A DNA stretch of 64,000 nt, taken from the NCBI GenBank assembly GCA_041395745.1, contig JAWKZV010000001.1:806001-870000 (forward strand), read 5' to 3'. Position numbers and translations under genes: made by a program. This document shows positions 1 to 9,076 of this stretch, one piece after another; positions within the stretch are counted from its first letter, which is position 1; every line of letters begins with the position of its first letter. The notes under the pieces are model-generated. The model saw only the letters and a program-made list of their open reading frames with translations. It made no database searches and had not been told where the DNA came from. Source of the stretch: Porticoccus sp041395745. Lineage in GTDB: Bacteria; Pseudomonadota; Gammaproteobacteria; Pseudomonadales; Porticoccaceae.

Positions 1-1431
1 GCAGCAGCCAGTCCGACAATGTTCCTCGATAAACACGGCAATGTCGTGCCAGATCAGTCCCGTTTCAGCCATCGCGCAACCGGAGTCCCCGGCACTGTGG
101 CCGGACTGCTTTACACCTTACAAGCCTATGGCTCCATGACCCCACAACAGGTGCTGGCACCCGCCATAGCCCTGGCAGAGGAGGGCTTTGTAGTCGGCGA
201 TACCCTGGCGTATTCCCTGAACCAGGCCTCCGGACGACTTCGCGCTGACAGCGCCTCGTCCAGTTATTTTTTTCGCGGCGACGGAACACCTCTTCAAGCT
301 GGCGATCGCTGGCAGCAAACAGATCTGGCCAGAACCCTGAAGCGCATTTCAGAGCAGGGAATGAACGGTTTTTACCGTGGCGAAACCGCCGCTCTGATCG
401 TTGCCGAAATGCAGCGGGGTGGAGGTCTGATCAGTCAGGACGACCTTGCCAATTACAGGGTGATGGAACGCCAAGCGGTAACTGGCCAATACAGAGGTTA
501 TACCATTGCTGCCATGCCTCCGCCGTCTTCGGGTGGCATACATTTAATCGAAATGCTGAATGTGCTTGAAGGTTGGGATCTGTTCTCGCTCGGCCACAAC
601 AGTGCCGCCTATCTGCACCGGCTCACTGAAACCATGCGCCGAGCTTACGCGGATCGCAGCAAGTATCTGGGCGACCCCGATTTCTACCAAGTGCCAGTGG
701 CAAGACTGGTCGACAAAGCCTACGCAGCCGAACTGCGGGAGGGTATCGACCTTAACAAGGCTTCTCGCTCCGAAGACATTTCCCCCGGCCTGAAACTGCA
801 GGAGGAAAGCCCGCAGACCACCCATTTTTCAGTGTGGGATCGATGGGGCAATGTGGTGAGCAACACCTACACCCTTAATTTTTCCTACGGCAGCGGTATC
901 TCCGTTGCCGGAGCAGGCTTCCTGCTCAACAATGAAATGGACGATTTTTCCGCTAAAGCGGGGGTGCCCAATGCCTACGGCTTGCTGGGTGGCGATGCGA
1001 ACGCCATCGAAGCGGGCAAGCGTCCGCTGTCATCCATGACACCAACCATTGTTTTTAAGGGCGATGAACCCGTCCTCGCCACCGGCAGCCCGGGGGGCAG
1101 CACCATCATTACAGTAGTCCTTCAGAATATTCTCAATCTTATTGATTTTAAAATGAATATTGCTGAAGCAACCGCACTGCCACGGATACATCACCAATGG
1201 TTTCCAGATCAGCTTGAGTTTGAAGCCGGCATTAGCCCTGACACCCTGAACTTACTCGGGACCATGGGACATAAACTGGCTCCACGACCGAGGATTCTAG
1301 GCAAGGTACAGGCCATCGCGGCAGAAAATGGGCATCAATTTGGTGTCACGGACAGCCGCTGGCCTGGGGTGCAGCAGTCCCGGCGGCACAGGAAGAATGA
1401 GCTTCAGTCGAGCAGATCGCCGTTGAAGTAA
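1..1431 (+). CDS. ggt: gamma-glutamyltransferase, 5' part outside window, frame shifted at its 3' end
   Basis: Periplasmic N-terminal-nucleophile hydrolase that cleaves the gamma-glutamyl bond of glutathione and transfers or hydrolyses the glutamyl group. The reading frame is already open at base 1, so the signal peptide and start lie upstream. The autoprocessing site is visible as QTTHFSV (bases 814-834), whose threonine becomes the new N-terminus of the small subunit; LLNNEMDDF and SPGGS follow as in the E. coli enzyme. The last 20 or so codons look wrong: after DSRWPG near base 1366 the frame runs on with Arg/Ser-rich residues and overlaps roxA by 28 bases. Adding one G to the run at 1366-1369 gives a normal end with stop at 1398-1400, just short of the roxA stop. 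The family call is certain; the frameshift is inferred. Confidence 0.93.
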   Translation, partial: AAASPTMFLDKHGNVVPDQSRFSHRATGVPGTVAGLLYTLQAYGSMTPQQVLAPAIALAEEGFVVGDTLAYSLNQASGRLRADSASSSYFFRGDGTPLQAGDRWQQTDLARTLKRISEQGMNGFYRGETAALIVAEMQRGGGLISQDDLANYRVMERQAVTGQYRGYTIAAMPPPSSGGIHLIEMLNVLEGWDLFSLGHNSAAYLHRLTETMRRAYADRSKYLGDPDFYQVPVARLVDKAYAAELREGIDLNKASRSEDISPGLKLQEESPQTTHFSVWDRWGNVVSNTYTLNFSYGSGISVAGAGFLLNNEMDDFSAKAGVPNAYGLLGGDANAIEAGKRPLSSMTPTIVFKGDEPVLATGSPGGSTIITVVLQNILNLIDFKMNIAEATALPRIHHQWFPDQLEFEAGISPDTLNLLGTMGHKLAPRPRILGKVQAIAAENGHQFGVTDSRWPGVQQSRRHRKNELQSSRSPLK

Positions 1432-2333
1432 TACCGCCCGTCGACACTGGCCTGTCGCTGCTCCTCCAACTCGTGTAGCAGCTCCGGGTACTTCGGTGCA
1501 GTCATGTATCGGGCAAACCAGTCCGCCAGTAACTGCTTGTCGTCCGCCAACTGATAGAGCATGTCCTGCACCTGACGGATAAACTTCGGATCGATTTCTT
1601 CCCTGGCCATGGCTGGCGTAAGGGGCGGATCCCGGTAATAACTGGCATTGCCCTGAGCCATCAGTTCGGTGGCCAAGTCGCCGAGCATTTCTGCCAGGGT
1701 CGGCGCCCGAAAACCAACCGAGTAGGTCAGACAGTCATTTTCGGCAATACCCCAGTGAGCGATACGGGGTGGCAGATAGAGCATGTCGCCGGGATTCAAA
1801 ATCCATTCATCGACCTTCTCAAACTCACGCAGAATCCTCAGCGGTGTCCCTTCAAGCCTGGGGCTGTGCTGATCACAGAGAGAACTGATCTGCCAGCGCC
1901 GCTGGCCCTCAACTTGCAGCAGAAAGACATCGTAATAGTCAAAATGAGGGCCGACGCTACCACCTGCGGGGGCATAGCTGACCATGACATCATCCAGGCG
2001 CCAGTTTGGCAGGAAATGGAAGTGCTCCAGCAAATCGGCCACTTCAGGAACCCAGAGGTCCACTGCCTGTACCAGCAATGTCCAGTGGGTCTCCGGAAGG
2101 GTTTGAAAAGTAGCCTCATCAAAGGGGCCACAGCGCAACTCCCAGGGAGTTTTTCCCGCCTCGATGACGATGCGCGACTCCACCTCGTCCTCAAGTGCCA
2201 GCCCCGCCAATTCATCAGGACTGATGGGAGACGTGAAACCGGGCAGGGCGTTGCGAATCAGCAGCGGTTTCTGCTGCCAGTATTCGGCGAGGAATTGTTC
2301 CTCTGTAATCTCGCCCAGAATCGATGTCGTCAT
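1404..2333 (-). CDS. roxA: 50S ribosomal protein L16 arginine 3-hydroxylase (RoxA/YcfD, JmjC fold)
   Basis: Fe(II)/2-oxoglutarate oxygenase that hydroxylates an arginine of ribosomal protein L16. The 309 residues have the JmjC/cupin metal site: GPHFDYYD gives the His-x-Asp pair near residue 130, and the third histidine lies in YLPPRIAHWG about 60 residues later. WQQKPLLIRNA near residue 20 is the typical family start. It converges on ggt and lies 17 bases downstream of purB on the same strand, so it may be cotranscribed with it. In E. coli ycfD also lies close to purB, with phoPQ between. Function is assigned by family and context. Confidence 0.88.
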   Translation of the reverse strand: MTTSILGEITEEQFLAEYWQQKPLLIRNALPGFTSPISPDELAGLALEDEVESRIVIEAGKTPWELRCGPFDEATFQTLPETHWTLLVQAVDLWVPEVADLLEHFHFLPNWRLDDVMVSYAPAGGSVGPHFDYYDVFLLQVEGQRRWQISSLCDQHSPRLEGTPLRILREFEKVDEWILNPGDMLYLPPRIAHWGIAENDCLTYSVGFRAPTLAEMLGDLATELMAQGNASYYRDPPLTPAMAREEIDPKFIRQVQDMLYQLADDKQLLADWFARYMTAPKYPELLHELEEQRQASVDGRYYFNGDLLD

Positions 2334-2350
2334 GGTTGGTGCTGGCGCAA

Positions 2351-3718
2351 TCAGAGCGCTTTTGCTTGCTCTGAAGCGTTGCCGATATAGCTGGCCGGCG
2401 TGAGCTGACGCAATTCTGCCTTGGCCGCTTCCGGGATCTCCAGGGTTTCGATAAAGGCCTGGATGATTTCTCTGGTGATGGCCTGGCCGCGGGTCAGAGC
2501 TTTCAATTTTTCATAGGGCTCGGGGATATTGTAACGGCGCATCACCGTCTGCACCGGCTCAGCCAGGACTTCCCAGGCATTGTCGAGATCATCAGCCAAA
2601 CGCTGTTCATTGAGCTCCAGCTTGCCGATACCCTTGAGGGTGGACTGGTAGGCGATCAGGCTGTAGCCAAAGCCGACGCCCATGTTACGCAGTACGGTGG
2701 AATCGGTGAGGTCCCGCTGCCAACGGGAGATGGGCAGTTTCTGGGCTAAGTGGCTGAACACAGCGTTGGCAATGCCGAGGTTGCCCTCGGAGTTTTCAAA
2801 GTCGATCGGGTTGACCTTGTGCGGCATGGTGGAAGAACCCACTTCGCCGGCAACAGTTTTCTGTTTGAAATAGCCGAGGGAGATATAACCCCAAATGTCC
2901 CGGTTGAAGTCGATCAGGATGGTGTTGAAGCGGGCGATGGCATCGAACAGTTCTGCGATGTAATCGTGGGGTTCAATCTGGGTGGTGTAGGGGTTCCAGT
3001 TCAGACCAAGGCCGGTGATAAACGCCTCGGCATTGGCCGCCCAGTCGATATCGGGGTACGCGGAAATGTGCGCGTTGTAGTTGCCCACGGCACCGTTGAT
3101 CTTGCCCAGCAATTCCACTGCGGCGATCTGTTCGATCTGGCGGTTGAGGCGATAGGCCACGTTGGCCATTTCCTTGCCCACAGTTGTGGGGGAGGCGGTC
3201 TGGCCGTGAGTGCGGGACAGCATAGGCACATCTGCGAAACGGTGGGCCAGGGCGGCAATCTGGCTGGCGATTTCTCGCGCCTCCGGCAGCAATACCTGGT
3301 CGCGACCTTCTTTCAACATCAGAGCGTGGGAAAGGTTGTTGATATCCTCCGAGGTGCAGGCAAAGTGCACGAATTCGCTGATGGCGCCCAGCTCCGTGTT
3401 ATCCGCAATCCGCTCCTTGATGAAGTACTCCACCGCTTTCACATCGTGATTGGTGGTGCGTTCAATCTCCTTAATGCGACTGGCGTCCTGCTCGCTAAAG
3501 TTGGCCACAAGATTTTCCAGCACCTGGTTTGCGCTCTCTGACAGAGGCGACACCTCCGTAATGGACGGGTGAGCCGCCAGTTGCTGCAACCAGCGGACTT
3601 CAACCTGAACCCGGTACTTGATCAGTCCGAATTCACTGAAAGCAGAGCGCAAGGAAACGGTTTTACTGCCGTAGCGACCGTCGATAGGGGAGATGGCGGT
3701 GAGACTGGAAAGGTTCAT
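2351..3718 (-). CDS. purB: adenylosuccinate lyase
   Basis: Catalyses two beta-eliminations in purine synthesis: SAICAR to AICAR and adenylosuccinate to AMP, each releasing fumarate. The 455-residue length is standard. The fumarase/aspartase superfamily signature GSSTMPHKVNP is near residue 295, and SRTHGQTASPTT near residue 170 holds a catalytic histidine. The N-terminus (LTAISPIDGRYGSKT) matches the E. coli-type enzyme rather than the shorter Bacillus type. It is the distal member of the leftward rluE-nudJ-mnmA-hflD-purB block found in enterics and pseudomonads. The 151 bases separating it from hflD leave room for its own promoter. The reading frame is intact. Confidence 0.98.
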   Translation of the reverse strand: MNLSSLTAISPIDGRYGSKTVSLRSAFSEFGLIKYRVQVEVRWLQQLAAHPSITEVSPLSESANQVLENLVANFSEQDASRIKEIERTTNHDVKAVEYFIKERIADNTELGAISEFVHFACTSEDINNLSHALMLKEGRDQVLLPEAREIASQIAALAHRFADVPMLSRTHGQTASPTTVGKEMANVAYRLNRQIEQIAAVELLGKINGAVGNYNAHISAYPDIDWAANAEAFITGLGLNWNPYTTQIEPHDYIAELFDAIARFNTILIDFNRDIWGYISLGYFKQKTVAGEVGSSTMPHKVNPIDFENSEGNLGIANAVFSHLAQKLPISRWQRDLTDSTVLRNMGVGFGYSLIAYQSTLKGIGKLELNEQRLADDLDNAWEVLAEPVQTVMRRYNIPEPYEKLKALTRGQAITREIIQAFIETLEIPEAAKAELRQLTPASYIGNASEQAKAL

Positions 3719-3869
3719 GGCAACGTCTTGAATCTGGTGAGGAAAGGCGCGAATTCTAACCGAATTGGCGGGCGTTTTCAGGTAAAAAAATCAGCGGAAC
3801 CATTTCAGCATCCGGATCAGGATTCAGCCGGGGCAGGACTTAACGGGACTTCAACCGGGAGGGCAGTGT

Positions 3870-4502
3870 TCAGATCTTCCGCTGCAAGTCACGCAACTGC
3901 TGTAACAGCTGCTGGCGGTTGAAAAGCAGGTGACGGCGGCGACCGCCGAGCTGATGCCAGAGCACGGCAGAACGAATGCCGGCAAACAGCAGGCAGCGGA
4001 TGCGCTGGGCAATGGTGTCCTGCTGCAGGTAGCCGGCGTAGCCATTTACCTGGATGCGATAGCGGAAGGTACTGATAGTGTCCTGGTAAGTCTGTGCCAG
4101 ATTGGCAATGACATTGGCGTGGGTAGAAGAACCGAAATGTTCTGCCTGCCTGGTGGCCTGTTGCAGACGCTCGCCAATGACGTTCATCATCGCCTTATTG
4201 CTTCGCAACTTATTGGCTAGGTAAACCACCCCGACCACGTAGCGCAAGGTATCTGGCTGGTGGGAGCGGGATTGCAGGGTTATCAACTCCTGCATTGATT
4301 CAATCCCCAACTGCAAATTGGAAAGCTTGCCGTATACAGCTTCTGTTGAGGGTGGGTTTTGCTGAAACAGGCTGTCGATGCAGACAGCAAAACGATCACT
4401 CGGTATCGAACCGGTCTTTGCCAGGGTTTCCACCAGCTGACAAGCCTGAAATATGCCTGCCAGAGCTATGACCTGCTCACCGTTGGGTTTGCTGAACAAC
4501 AT
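3870..4502 (-). CDS. hflD: HflD family protein (high-frequency lysogenization homolog)
   Basis: A 210-residue, mostly helical protein of the HflD family, which in E. coli is a peripheral inner-membrane protein that affects lambda CII stability and lysogeny; its ordinary cellular role is unclear. The typical start, ALAGIFQACQLVETLAKTG, is at residues 13-31, and the C-terminal GIRSAVLWHQLGGRR motif is present. The start ATG shares one base with the mnmA stop (TGATG), so translational coupling is likely. Position between mnmA and purB is the conserved gammaproteobacterial arrangement. No metal or catalytic motif is visible. Confidence 0.93.
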   Translation of the reverse strand: MLFSKPNGEQVIALAGIFQACQLVETLAKTGSIPSDRFAVCIDSLFQQNPPSTEAVYGKLSNLQLGIESMQELITLQSRSHQPDTLRYVVGVVYLANKLRSNKAMMNVIGERLQQATRQAEHFGSSTHANVIANLAQTYQDTISTFRYRIQVNGYAGYLQQDTIAQRIRCLLFAGIRSAVLWHQLGGRRRHLLFNRQQLLQQLRDLQRKI

Positions 4503-5602
4503 CAGGCTTCACTCCCTTGCCACGCCTTTTCAATGACGCCGCCGCCCAGGCATACCTCGCCGTCATAGAAAACCACCGACTGCCCCGGTGTGACTGCCCG
4601 CTGGGGTTCATCAAAACGCACCTCATAACCCCGTTCAGTGGTCACTACCGTACAGCGTTGGTCCGGCTGACGGTAACGGGTTTTAGCCGTGCAGCGCAGT
4701 TCCCCCTGGGAGGGCGCACCATTGATCCAGTGAATCTCCGCTGCACTCAGATAACTGGTATAGAGCAGGGGGTGATCACCACCTTGCGCAGCGATGAGCA
4801 CATTTCTATCCAGGTCCTTGCCGACCACATACCAGGGTTCGTCGCCTGCATCCTTCATCCCACCGATACCCAGTCCCTGGCGCTGGCCAAGGGTGTGGTA
4901 CATCAGTCCCTGGTGACGACCGATCACCTGGCCCTCAGGGGTTTCAATGTCACCGGGTTGGGCTGGGAGGTACTGCTCCAGGAAATCCTTGAAGCGGCGC
5001 TCACCGATAAAACAAATGCCGGTGGAATCCTTTTTCTTCGCCGTAGCCAACCCGTGCTGCTCGGCAATGGCCCTAACTTGCGGCTTTTCCAGTTCGCCAA
5101 TGGGAAACAGTGAGCGTTTAAACGCCTCTTCATCAACGGCGTGCAGGAAGTAGCTCTGATCCTTGTTGTTATCCAGTCCCTTCAAAAGATAGGTGTGGCC
5201 GTCGCGGTCCAGGCGACGCACGTAGTGGCCGGTGGCGATGAAGTCGGCGCCGAGGATCTGCGCGTATTCCAGGAAAACTTTGAACTTGATTTCCCGATTG
5301 CAGAGAATGTCGGGGTTTGGCGTGCGTCCCGCGCGGTATTCTTCCAGAAAGTACTCAAACACATTGTCCCAGTACTCAGCAGCGAAATTGGCCGTGTGCA
5401 GGTGAATGCCGAGCTTATCTGCTACCAATTGGGCATCAGCCATATCCTGGCGGGCAGTGCAGTATTCGGTACCGTCGTCTTCGTCCCAGTTCTTCATGAA
5501 CAGCCCCTCCACGGTATAGCCCTGCTGTTGCAACAACAACGCAGTAACCGAGGAGTCGACGCCGCCGGACATGCCGACAATAACTTTGGTGCAACTATTC
5601 AT
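4502..5602 (-). CDS. mnmA: tRNA-specific 2-thiouridylase
   Basis: Transfers sulfur to U34 of Lys, Glu and Gln tRNAs to make the s2U part of mnm5s2U, taking sulfur from the Tus/IscS relay. The 366 residues start with the PP-loop ATP-binding motif GMSGGVDSS (about residues 10-18). The two catalytic cysteines are visible: one in NPDILCNREIKF near residue 102 and one in STGICFIGERRF near residue 198. The insertion motif NWDEDDGTEYC is also present. The gene lies 13 bases from nudJ and overlaps hflD by one base, consistent with one transcript. Length and motifs are fully typical. Confidence 0.98.
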   Translation of the reverse strand: MNSCTKVIVGMSGGVDSSVTALLLQQQGYTVEGLFMKNWDEDDGTEYCTARQDMADAQLVADKLGIHLHTANFAAEYWDNVFEYFLEEYRAGRTPNPDILCNREIKFKVFLEYAQILGADFIATGHYVRRLDRDGHTYLLKGLDNNKDQSYFLHAVDEEAFKRSLFPIGELEKPQVRAIAEQHGLATAKKKDSTGICFIGERRFKDFLEQYLPAQPGDIETPEGQVIGRHQGLMYHTLGQRQGLGIGGMKDAGDEPWYVVGKDLDRNVLIAAQGGDHPLLYTSYLSAAEIHWINGAPSQGELRCTAKTRYRQPDQRCTVVTTERGYEVRFDEPQRAVTPGQSVVFYDGEVCLGGGVIEKAWQGSEA

Positions 5603-5615
5603 AAGGGAGCGGATT

Positions 5616-6062
5616 CTACCGGGGAGCTTTCAGTATATCCAACGGATAACATACGCCGCTCCGATAGTCATCGATGGCGTCCAGAACCATCGGACTGCGC
5701 AGCTGCTGCGCTTTTTGTAGTATTTCTTCATAGTTAAGCCAGAGCGCCTCTTCGATATCAGCATCGAGCACAGCTTCAGGCTGGAACTGGAGCGGCTCTG
5801 CTGCCAGCGCCAGACGGTAATAGGTAATGCCATTCGTGGGAGAGGTATAAGTCGTAAAACTGATCACCCCTGTCGGCCTGACCAACCAGGCGGTCTCCTC
5901 CTGGGTTTCCCTGATCGCCGCATCCACGGGTGTTTCACCGGGTTCGACGTGTCCTGCAGGCTGGTTGAGGACCTCCCGCCCGTCACGAATTTCCCGCACT
6001 AACAGGAATTTCCCCTGGCGTTCCACGATGGTGGCGACTGTGAGATGAATGCGATCAGGCAC
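5616..6062 (-). CDS. nudJ: NUDIX hydrolase, NudJ-type phosphatase
   Basis: Nudix hydrolase; the E. coli ortholog NudJ (YmfB) removes phosphates from nucleoside tri/diphosphates and from the thiamine precursor HMP-PP. The Nudix box runs from GHVEPGETP to AIRETQEET, with alanine in place of the usual late glycine. A longer frame exists upstream, but the family starts around IHLTVATIV, and a GTG at 6060-6062 is preceded by AGGAG at eight bases, so that GTG was chosen, giving 148 residues (E. coli 153). With this start the gene overlaps the end of rluE by eight bases. Conserved operon position between rluE and mnmA supports the name. Confidence 0.9.
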   Translation of the reverse strand: MPDRIHLTVATIVERQGKFLLVREIRDGREVLNQPAGHVEPGETPVDAAIRETQEETAWLVRPTGVISFTTYTSPTNGITYYRLALAAEPLQFQPEAVLDADIEEALWLNYEEILQKAQQLRSPMVLDAIDDYRSGVCYPLDILKAPR

Positions 6063-6669
6063 GAGGTTTTCTCCTGGCGGATTTAGTTCTCTGAGGGGCT
6101 TTTCCGCTAATTGCATTTGACGACGGCATGTTCACAGTAACCTCACGCCATTCACCCGGCTGCAATGTTTCCAGTGACCATGGGCCGATAGCAACGCGAA
6201 TCAGGCGCAGGGTAGGAAAGCCCACCGCCGCAGTCATCCTCCTTACCTGGCGATTCCGTCCCTCGCTAATTTGCAGCTCGATCCAACTGGTTGGCTGGTT
6301 CTTGCGCTCCCGAATGGGAGGGCTTCGAGTCCATACATCAGGATTCGAGATACGTTTAACCTGGGCGCGACGGGTGGGTCCATCTTTCAACACGACGCCC
6401 TGAGCAAGTTGGGAAATGGCTTCATCGGTCACTTCTCCTTCCAGCTGCGCCCAGTAGGTCTTGACCATCTTGTGCCTGGGATCGGCAATTCGGGCCTGAA
6501 GTTGTCCGTTGTCGGTGAGCAACAACAATCCCTCAGAATCGTGGTCCAGCCGTCCAGCCGGGTAGACACCGGGATACTTGACGTAATGGGCCAACCCAGG
6601 GTGGCCATCAGCGTCGGAGAACTGGCTCAACACCCCGAATGGCTTATTAAAAAGGAGAAGTTTTGTCAC
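6055..6669 (-). CDS. rluE: 23S rRNA pseudouridine(2457) synthase
   Basis: Isomerises one uridine of 23S rRNA to pseudouridine. The 204 residues carry the RsuA/RluB/E/F-type motifs: LLLFNKPFGVLSQF at the N-terminus, the catalytic aspartate in PAGRLDHDSEGLLLLT near residue 42, and EGRNRQVRRM near residue 140. There is no S4 domain, which fits RluE rather than RluB or RluF. The start is a GTG. It is the first gene of the leftward block and is divergent from icd, as in E. coli. The Lys/Arg-rich tail is not conserved and probably disordered. Confidence 0.94.
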   Translation of the reverse strand: MTKLLLFNKPFGVLSQFSDADGHPGLAHYVKYPGVYPAGRLDHDSEGLLLLTDNGQLQARIADPRHKMVKTYWAQLEGEVTDEAISQLAQGVVLKDGPTRRAQVKRISNPDVWTRSPPIRERKNQPTSWIELQISEGRNRQVRRMTAAVGFPTLRLIRVAIGPWSLETLQPGEWREVTVNMPSSNAISGKAPQRTKSARRKPRA

Positions 6670-6838
6670 AGATCAAGGCAACAGATTTTTCACAGAAAAA
6701 GGTCGAAGGGCCTGTAAATCAACTACAAGAGCGGGTGCTATTGTGGTAGGATCGCACGCGATTACTGGAGTGTACAACGATAAAAGATAAAAGATCGTTA
6801 CGTATTACACATGCACTAGCTACCTAATGGAGCCAACA

Positions 6839-8091
6839 ATGGGATATCAGCACATCAAGATACCAACTGATGGTCAAAAAATTACTGTCAATAGCGATTT
6901 CTCCCTCAACGTCCCCAACAACCCTATCATCCCCTACATCGAAGGCGACGGCATTGGCGTCGACATCACCCCGGTCATGATCAAAGTGATCGATGCAGCG
7001 GTAGAAAAGGCATACGGCGGCGACAAGAAAATTGCCTGGATGGAAGTTTTTTGCGGTGAAAAAGCGGCAGAAACCTACGACGGCGACTGGTTCCCCGCGG
7101 AGACTCTCGACGCCATCAAGGAATACAGCGTATCTATCAAAGGCCCCCTGACCACACCGGTAGGTGGCGGCTTCCGCTCACTGAACGTGGCTCTGCGTCA
7201 GGAGCTGGACCTGTACGTATGTCAGCGCCCGGTGCGCTGGTTTGAAGGTGTACCTTCTCCGGTTAAAGAACCCGGCAAAGTCGACATGTGCATCTTCCGC
7301 GAGAACTCCGAAGATATCTATGCCGGTATCGAGTGGAAAGCTGGCACTGACGAAGCCAAGAAAGTGATCAATTTCCTCCGCAACGAAATGGGCGTAACCA
7401 AAATCCGTTTCCCCGAAGATTGCGGTATCGGTATCAAGCCCGTATCCAAGGCTGGTACCAAGCGCCTGGTTGCTAAAGCAATCCAATACGCGATTGACCA
7501 GGACAAGGCCTCCCTGACCCTGGTGCATAAGGGCAACATCATGAAGTTCACCGAAGGTGCCTTCTGTGACTGGGGTTATGAAGTGGCTCGCGACGAATTC
7601 GGTGCCCAACCCTTGGACGGCGGTCCCTGGCAGGTACTGAAGAACCCCAATACCGGCAAAGAAATTGTTATCAAGGACGTGATTGCTGACGCAATGCTGC
7701 AGCAGATTCTTCTGCGTCCGGCTGAGTACGATGTAATCGCCACCCTGAACCTGAATGGCGACTATCTGTCCGATGCCCTGGCAGCACAGGTAGGCGGTAT
7801 CGGTATCGCCCCGGTGCCAACCTGTCAGACAACATTGCTATCTTCGAGGCTACTCACGGTACTGCTCCGAAGTATGCCGGTCAGGACAAGGTAAACCCCG
7901 GTTCTCTGATTCTGTCAGCAGAAATGATGCTTCGCCACCTCGGCTGGAACGAAGCTGCTGACCTGGTAGTGAAGGGTATGGAAGGTGCCATCTCCGAGAA
8001 AACAGTGACCTACGACTTTGAACGTCTGATGGAAGGCGCAAAGCTGATGTCCTGCTCTCAATTCGGCGATGCCATGATCGCCAAGATGTAA
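6839..8091 (+). pseudogene. icd: NADP-dependent isocitrate dehydrogenase, interrupted by a one-base deletion
   Basis: TCA-cycle enzyme converting isocitrate to 2-oxoglutarate and CO2. The first 325 codons match the E. coli-type enzyme throughout (IEGDGIGVD, RENSEDIYAGIEW, HKGNIMKFTEGAF, NLNGDYLSDALAAQ). At 7812-7815 the frame breaks: IAP is followed by unrelated residues and a stop at 7894, while the next frame continues with GANLSDN, ATHGTAPKYAGQ and ends in DAMIAKM at 8091. One extra G at 7813-7814 restores a 417-residue protein. The start is taken at ATG 6839, preceded by GGAG at six bases; the ATG at 6827 has no ribosome site. Loss of icd would be costly, so a sequence error is favoured. 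Confidence 0.93.
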
Positions 8092-8105
8092 TTTGTTACC
8101 TCAAT

Positions 8106-8144
8106 AAAAAACCCCCTGTTTCGAAAAGAAACAGGGGGTTTTTT
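8106..8144. terminator. intrinsic terminator shared by icd and cspD
   Basis: A perfect 17-bp inverted repeat with a five-base loop (arms 8106-8122 and 8128-8144). The stem core is ACCCCCTGTTTC, flanked by A and T runs, so it works as a rho-independent terminator in both directions. It sits between two convergent genes, icd and cspD. Confidence 0.93.
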
Positions 8145-8159
8145 GTGACTATTTAGTCA

Positions 8160-8432
8160 CTAACTATGCACACTTTCGTGCTCATCAACGGTTTCCACGC
8201 TGATTTCAGCAGCCTCATCGACACCATTCCTAACCGGAACAATATTAGTTGCATGTAGACCTTTTTGGCCTTCAATCAGGTCGTAGGTTACTTCCTGACC
8301 CGCTTTGAGTGTTTTGTACCCATCCATATTGATGGCGGAGTAGTGGGCGAAAATATCGCTTGCGCCATCTGAGGATAGGATGAATCCATACCCCTTGGCG
8401 TTGTTAAACCACTTCACAGTTCCTGACGGCAT
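8160..8432 (-). CDS. cspD: cold-shock domain protein, CspD-like
   Basis: Single-stranded nucleic-acid binding protein of 90 residues. The OB-fold cold shock domain fills residues 1-68, with RNP1 at KGYGFI and RNP2 at DIFAHY, followed by an acidic tail rich in Glu and Val. In E. coli CspD inhibits replication in stationary phase, and cspD is divergent from clpS-clpA exactly as here, which is the basis for choosing D over other Csp paralogs. A 257-base region separates it from clpS; its AT-rich part near 8500-8560 probably holds both promoters, but no box stands out clearly. Confidence 0.9.
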   Translation of the reverse strand: MPSGTVKWFNNAKGYGFILSSDGASDIFAHYSAINMDGYKTLKAGQEVTYDLIEGQKGLHATNIVPVRNGVDEAAEISVETVDEHESVHS

Positions 8433-8689
8433 ATTAGAACCCCTTGCTGGACTTTCTAGTTATTAAATTTGCCCTTCTAACAACCAATCGTTATTAACTT
8501 GGCTTGTTCTTTTTTAATTGAACATTTTTTGCCCAAAACGATTTTCTATAACTTATTAAGAGGCAAGTCAAGGGGCAGGTGCAGCGGATAAACGCACACA
8601 AAAAAGCCATTGCCGGTAGAATTGGGGTTCCAAAAGGGTATTAAAATGTAAGATAGATGAAAGGCATTATTGAAAACTGTACAACTATT

Positions 8690-9052
8690 ATGAGCTTCGA
8701 CATTCAGCTGACTCAGAGAAATGACGACACCGAGTGGCAACACGGGCGTGAAGCTGTTGTCGAAGAAGCACGGCCGAAACTCAAGCGACCACGGAGATAC
8801 AAAGTTGTCTTGTTAAACGATGACTTTACCCCGATGGAATTTGTCGTTGAGCTACTTGAGGTCTTTTTTGGGATGAACCGCGAAGTCGCCACACGCGTAA
8901 TGCTAAAAGTACACATGGAGGGCAAGGCAGTTTGTGGTGTGTACACCAAGGATGTGGCGGAAACGAAAGTGGCCCAGGTCAATCAGTACGCAAGGGACAA
9001 TGAACACCCCTTGCTATGTGAGATAGAACCTGAGGAAGATGATGATCTCTAG
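8690..9052 (+). CDS. clpS: ATP-dependent Clp protease adaptor ClpS
   Basis: Adaptor that recognises bulky N-terminal residues (Leu, Phe, Tyr, Trp) and hands N-degron substrates to ClpA. From ATG 8690 the product is 120 residues, close to Pseudomonas ClpS; the ATG at 8657 would add 11 residues not seen in the family. A disordered acidic N-terminus is followed by the core YKVVLLNDDFTPMEFV, whose Asn-Asp pair contacts the substrate amino group, then HMEGKAVCGVYT and the C-terminal NEHPLLCEIE. clpA follows after 24 bases, so the adaptor and unfoldase are coexpressed. Confidence 0.96.
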   Translation: MSFDIQLTQRNDDTEWQHGREAVVEEARPKLKRPRRYKVVLLNDDFTPMEFVVELLEVFFGMNREVATRVMLKVHMEGKAVCGVYTKDVAETKVAQVNQYARDNEHPLLCEIEPEEDDDL

Positions 9053-9076
9053 TAACGCGCTAGATAAGGTGACTGT

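Noticed and set aside
2750..3541. A 263-codon frame opposite purB
   Set aside because: It is a codon-bias shadow of purB without family resemblance or start signals.
7800..7830. Programmed frameshifting in icd and the other six interrupted genes
   Set aside because: The sites share no slippery heptamer or downstream structure, and these families are not known for frameshifting.
8657..8689. Upstream ATG for clpS adding 11 residues
   Set aside because: The added residues are not in ClpS homologs of similar length, although neither start has a strong ribosome site.
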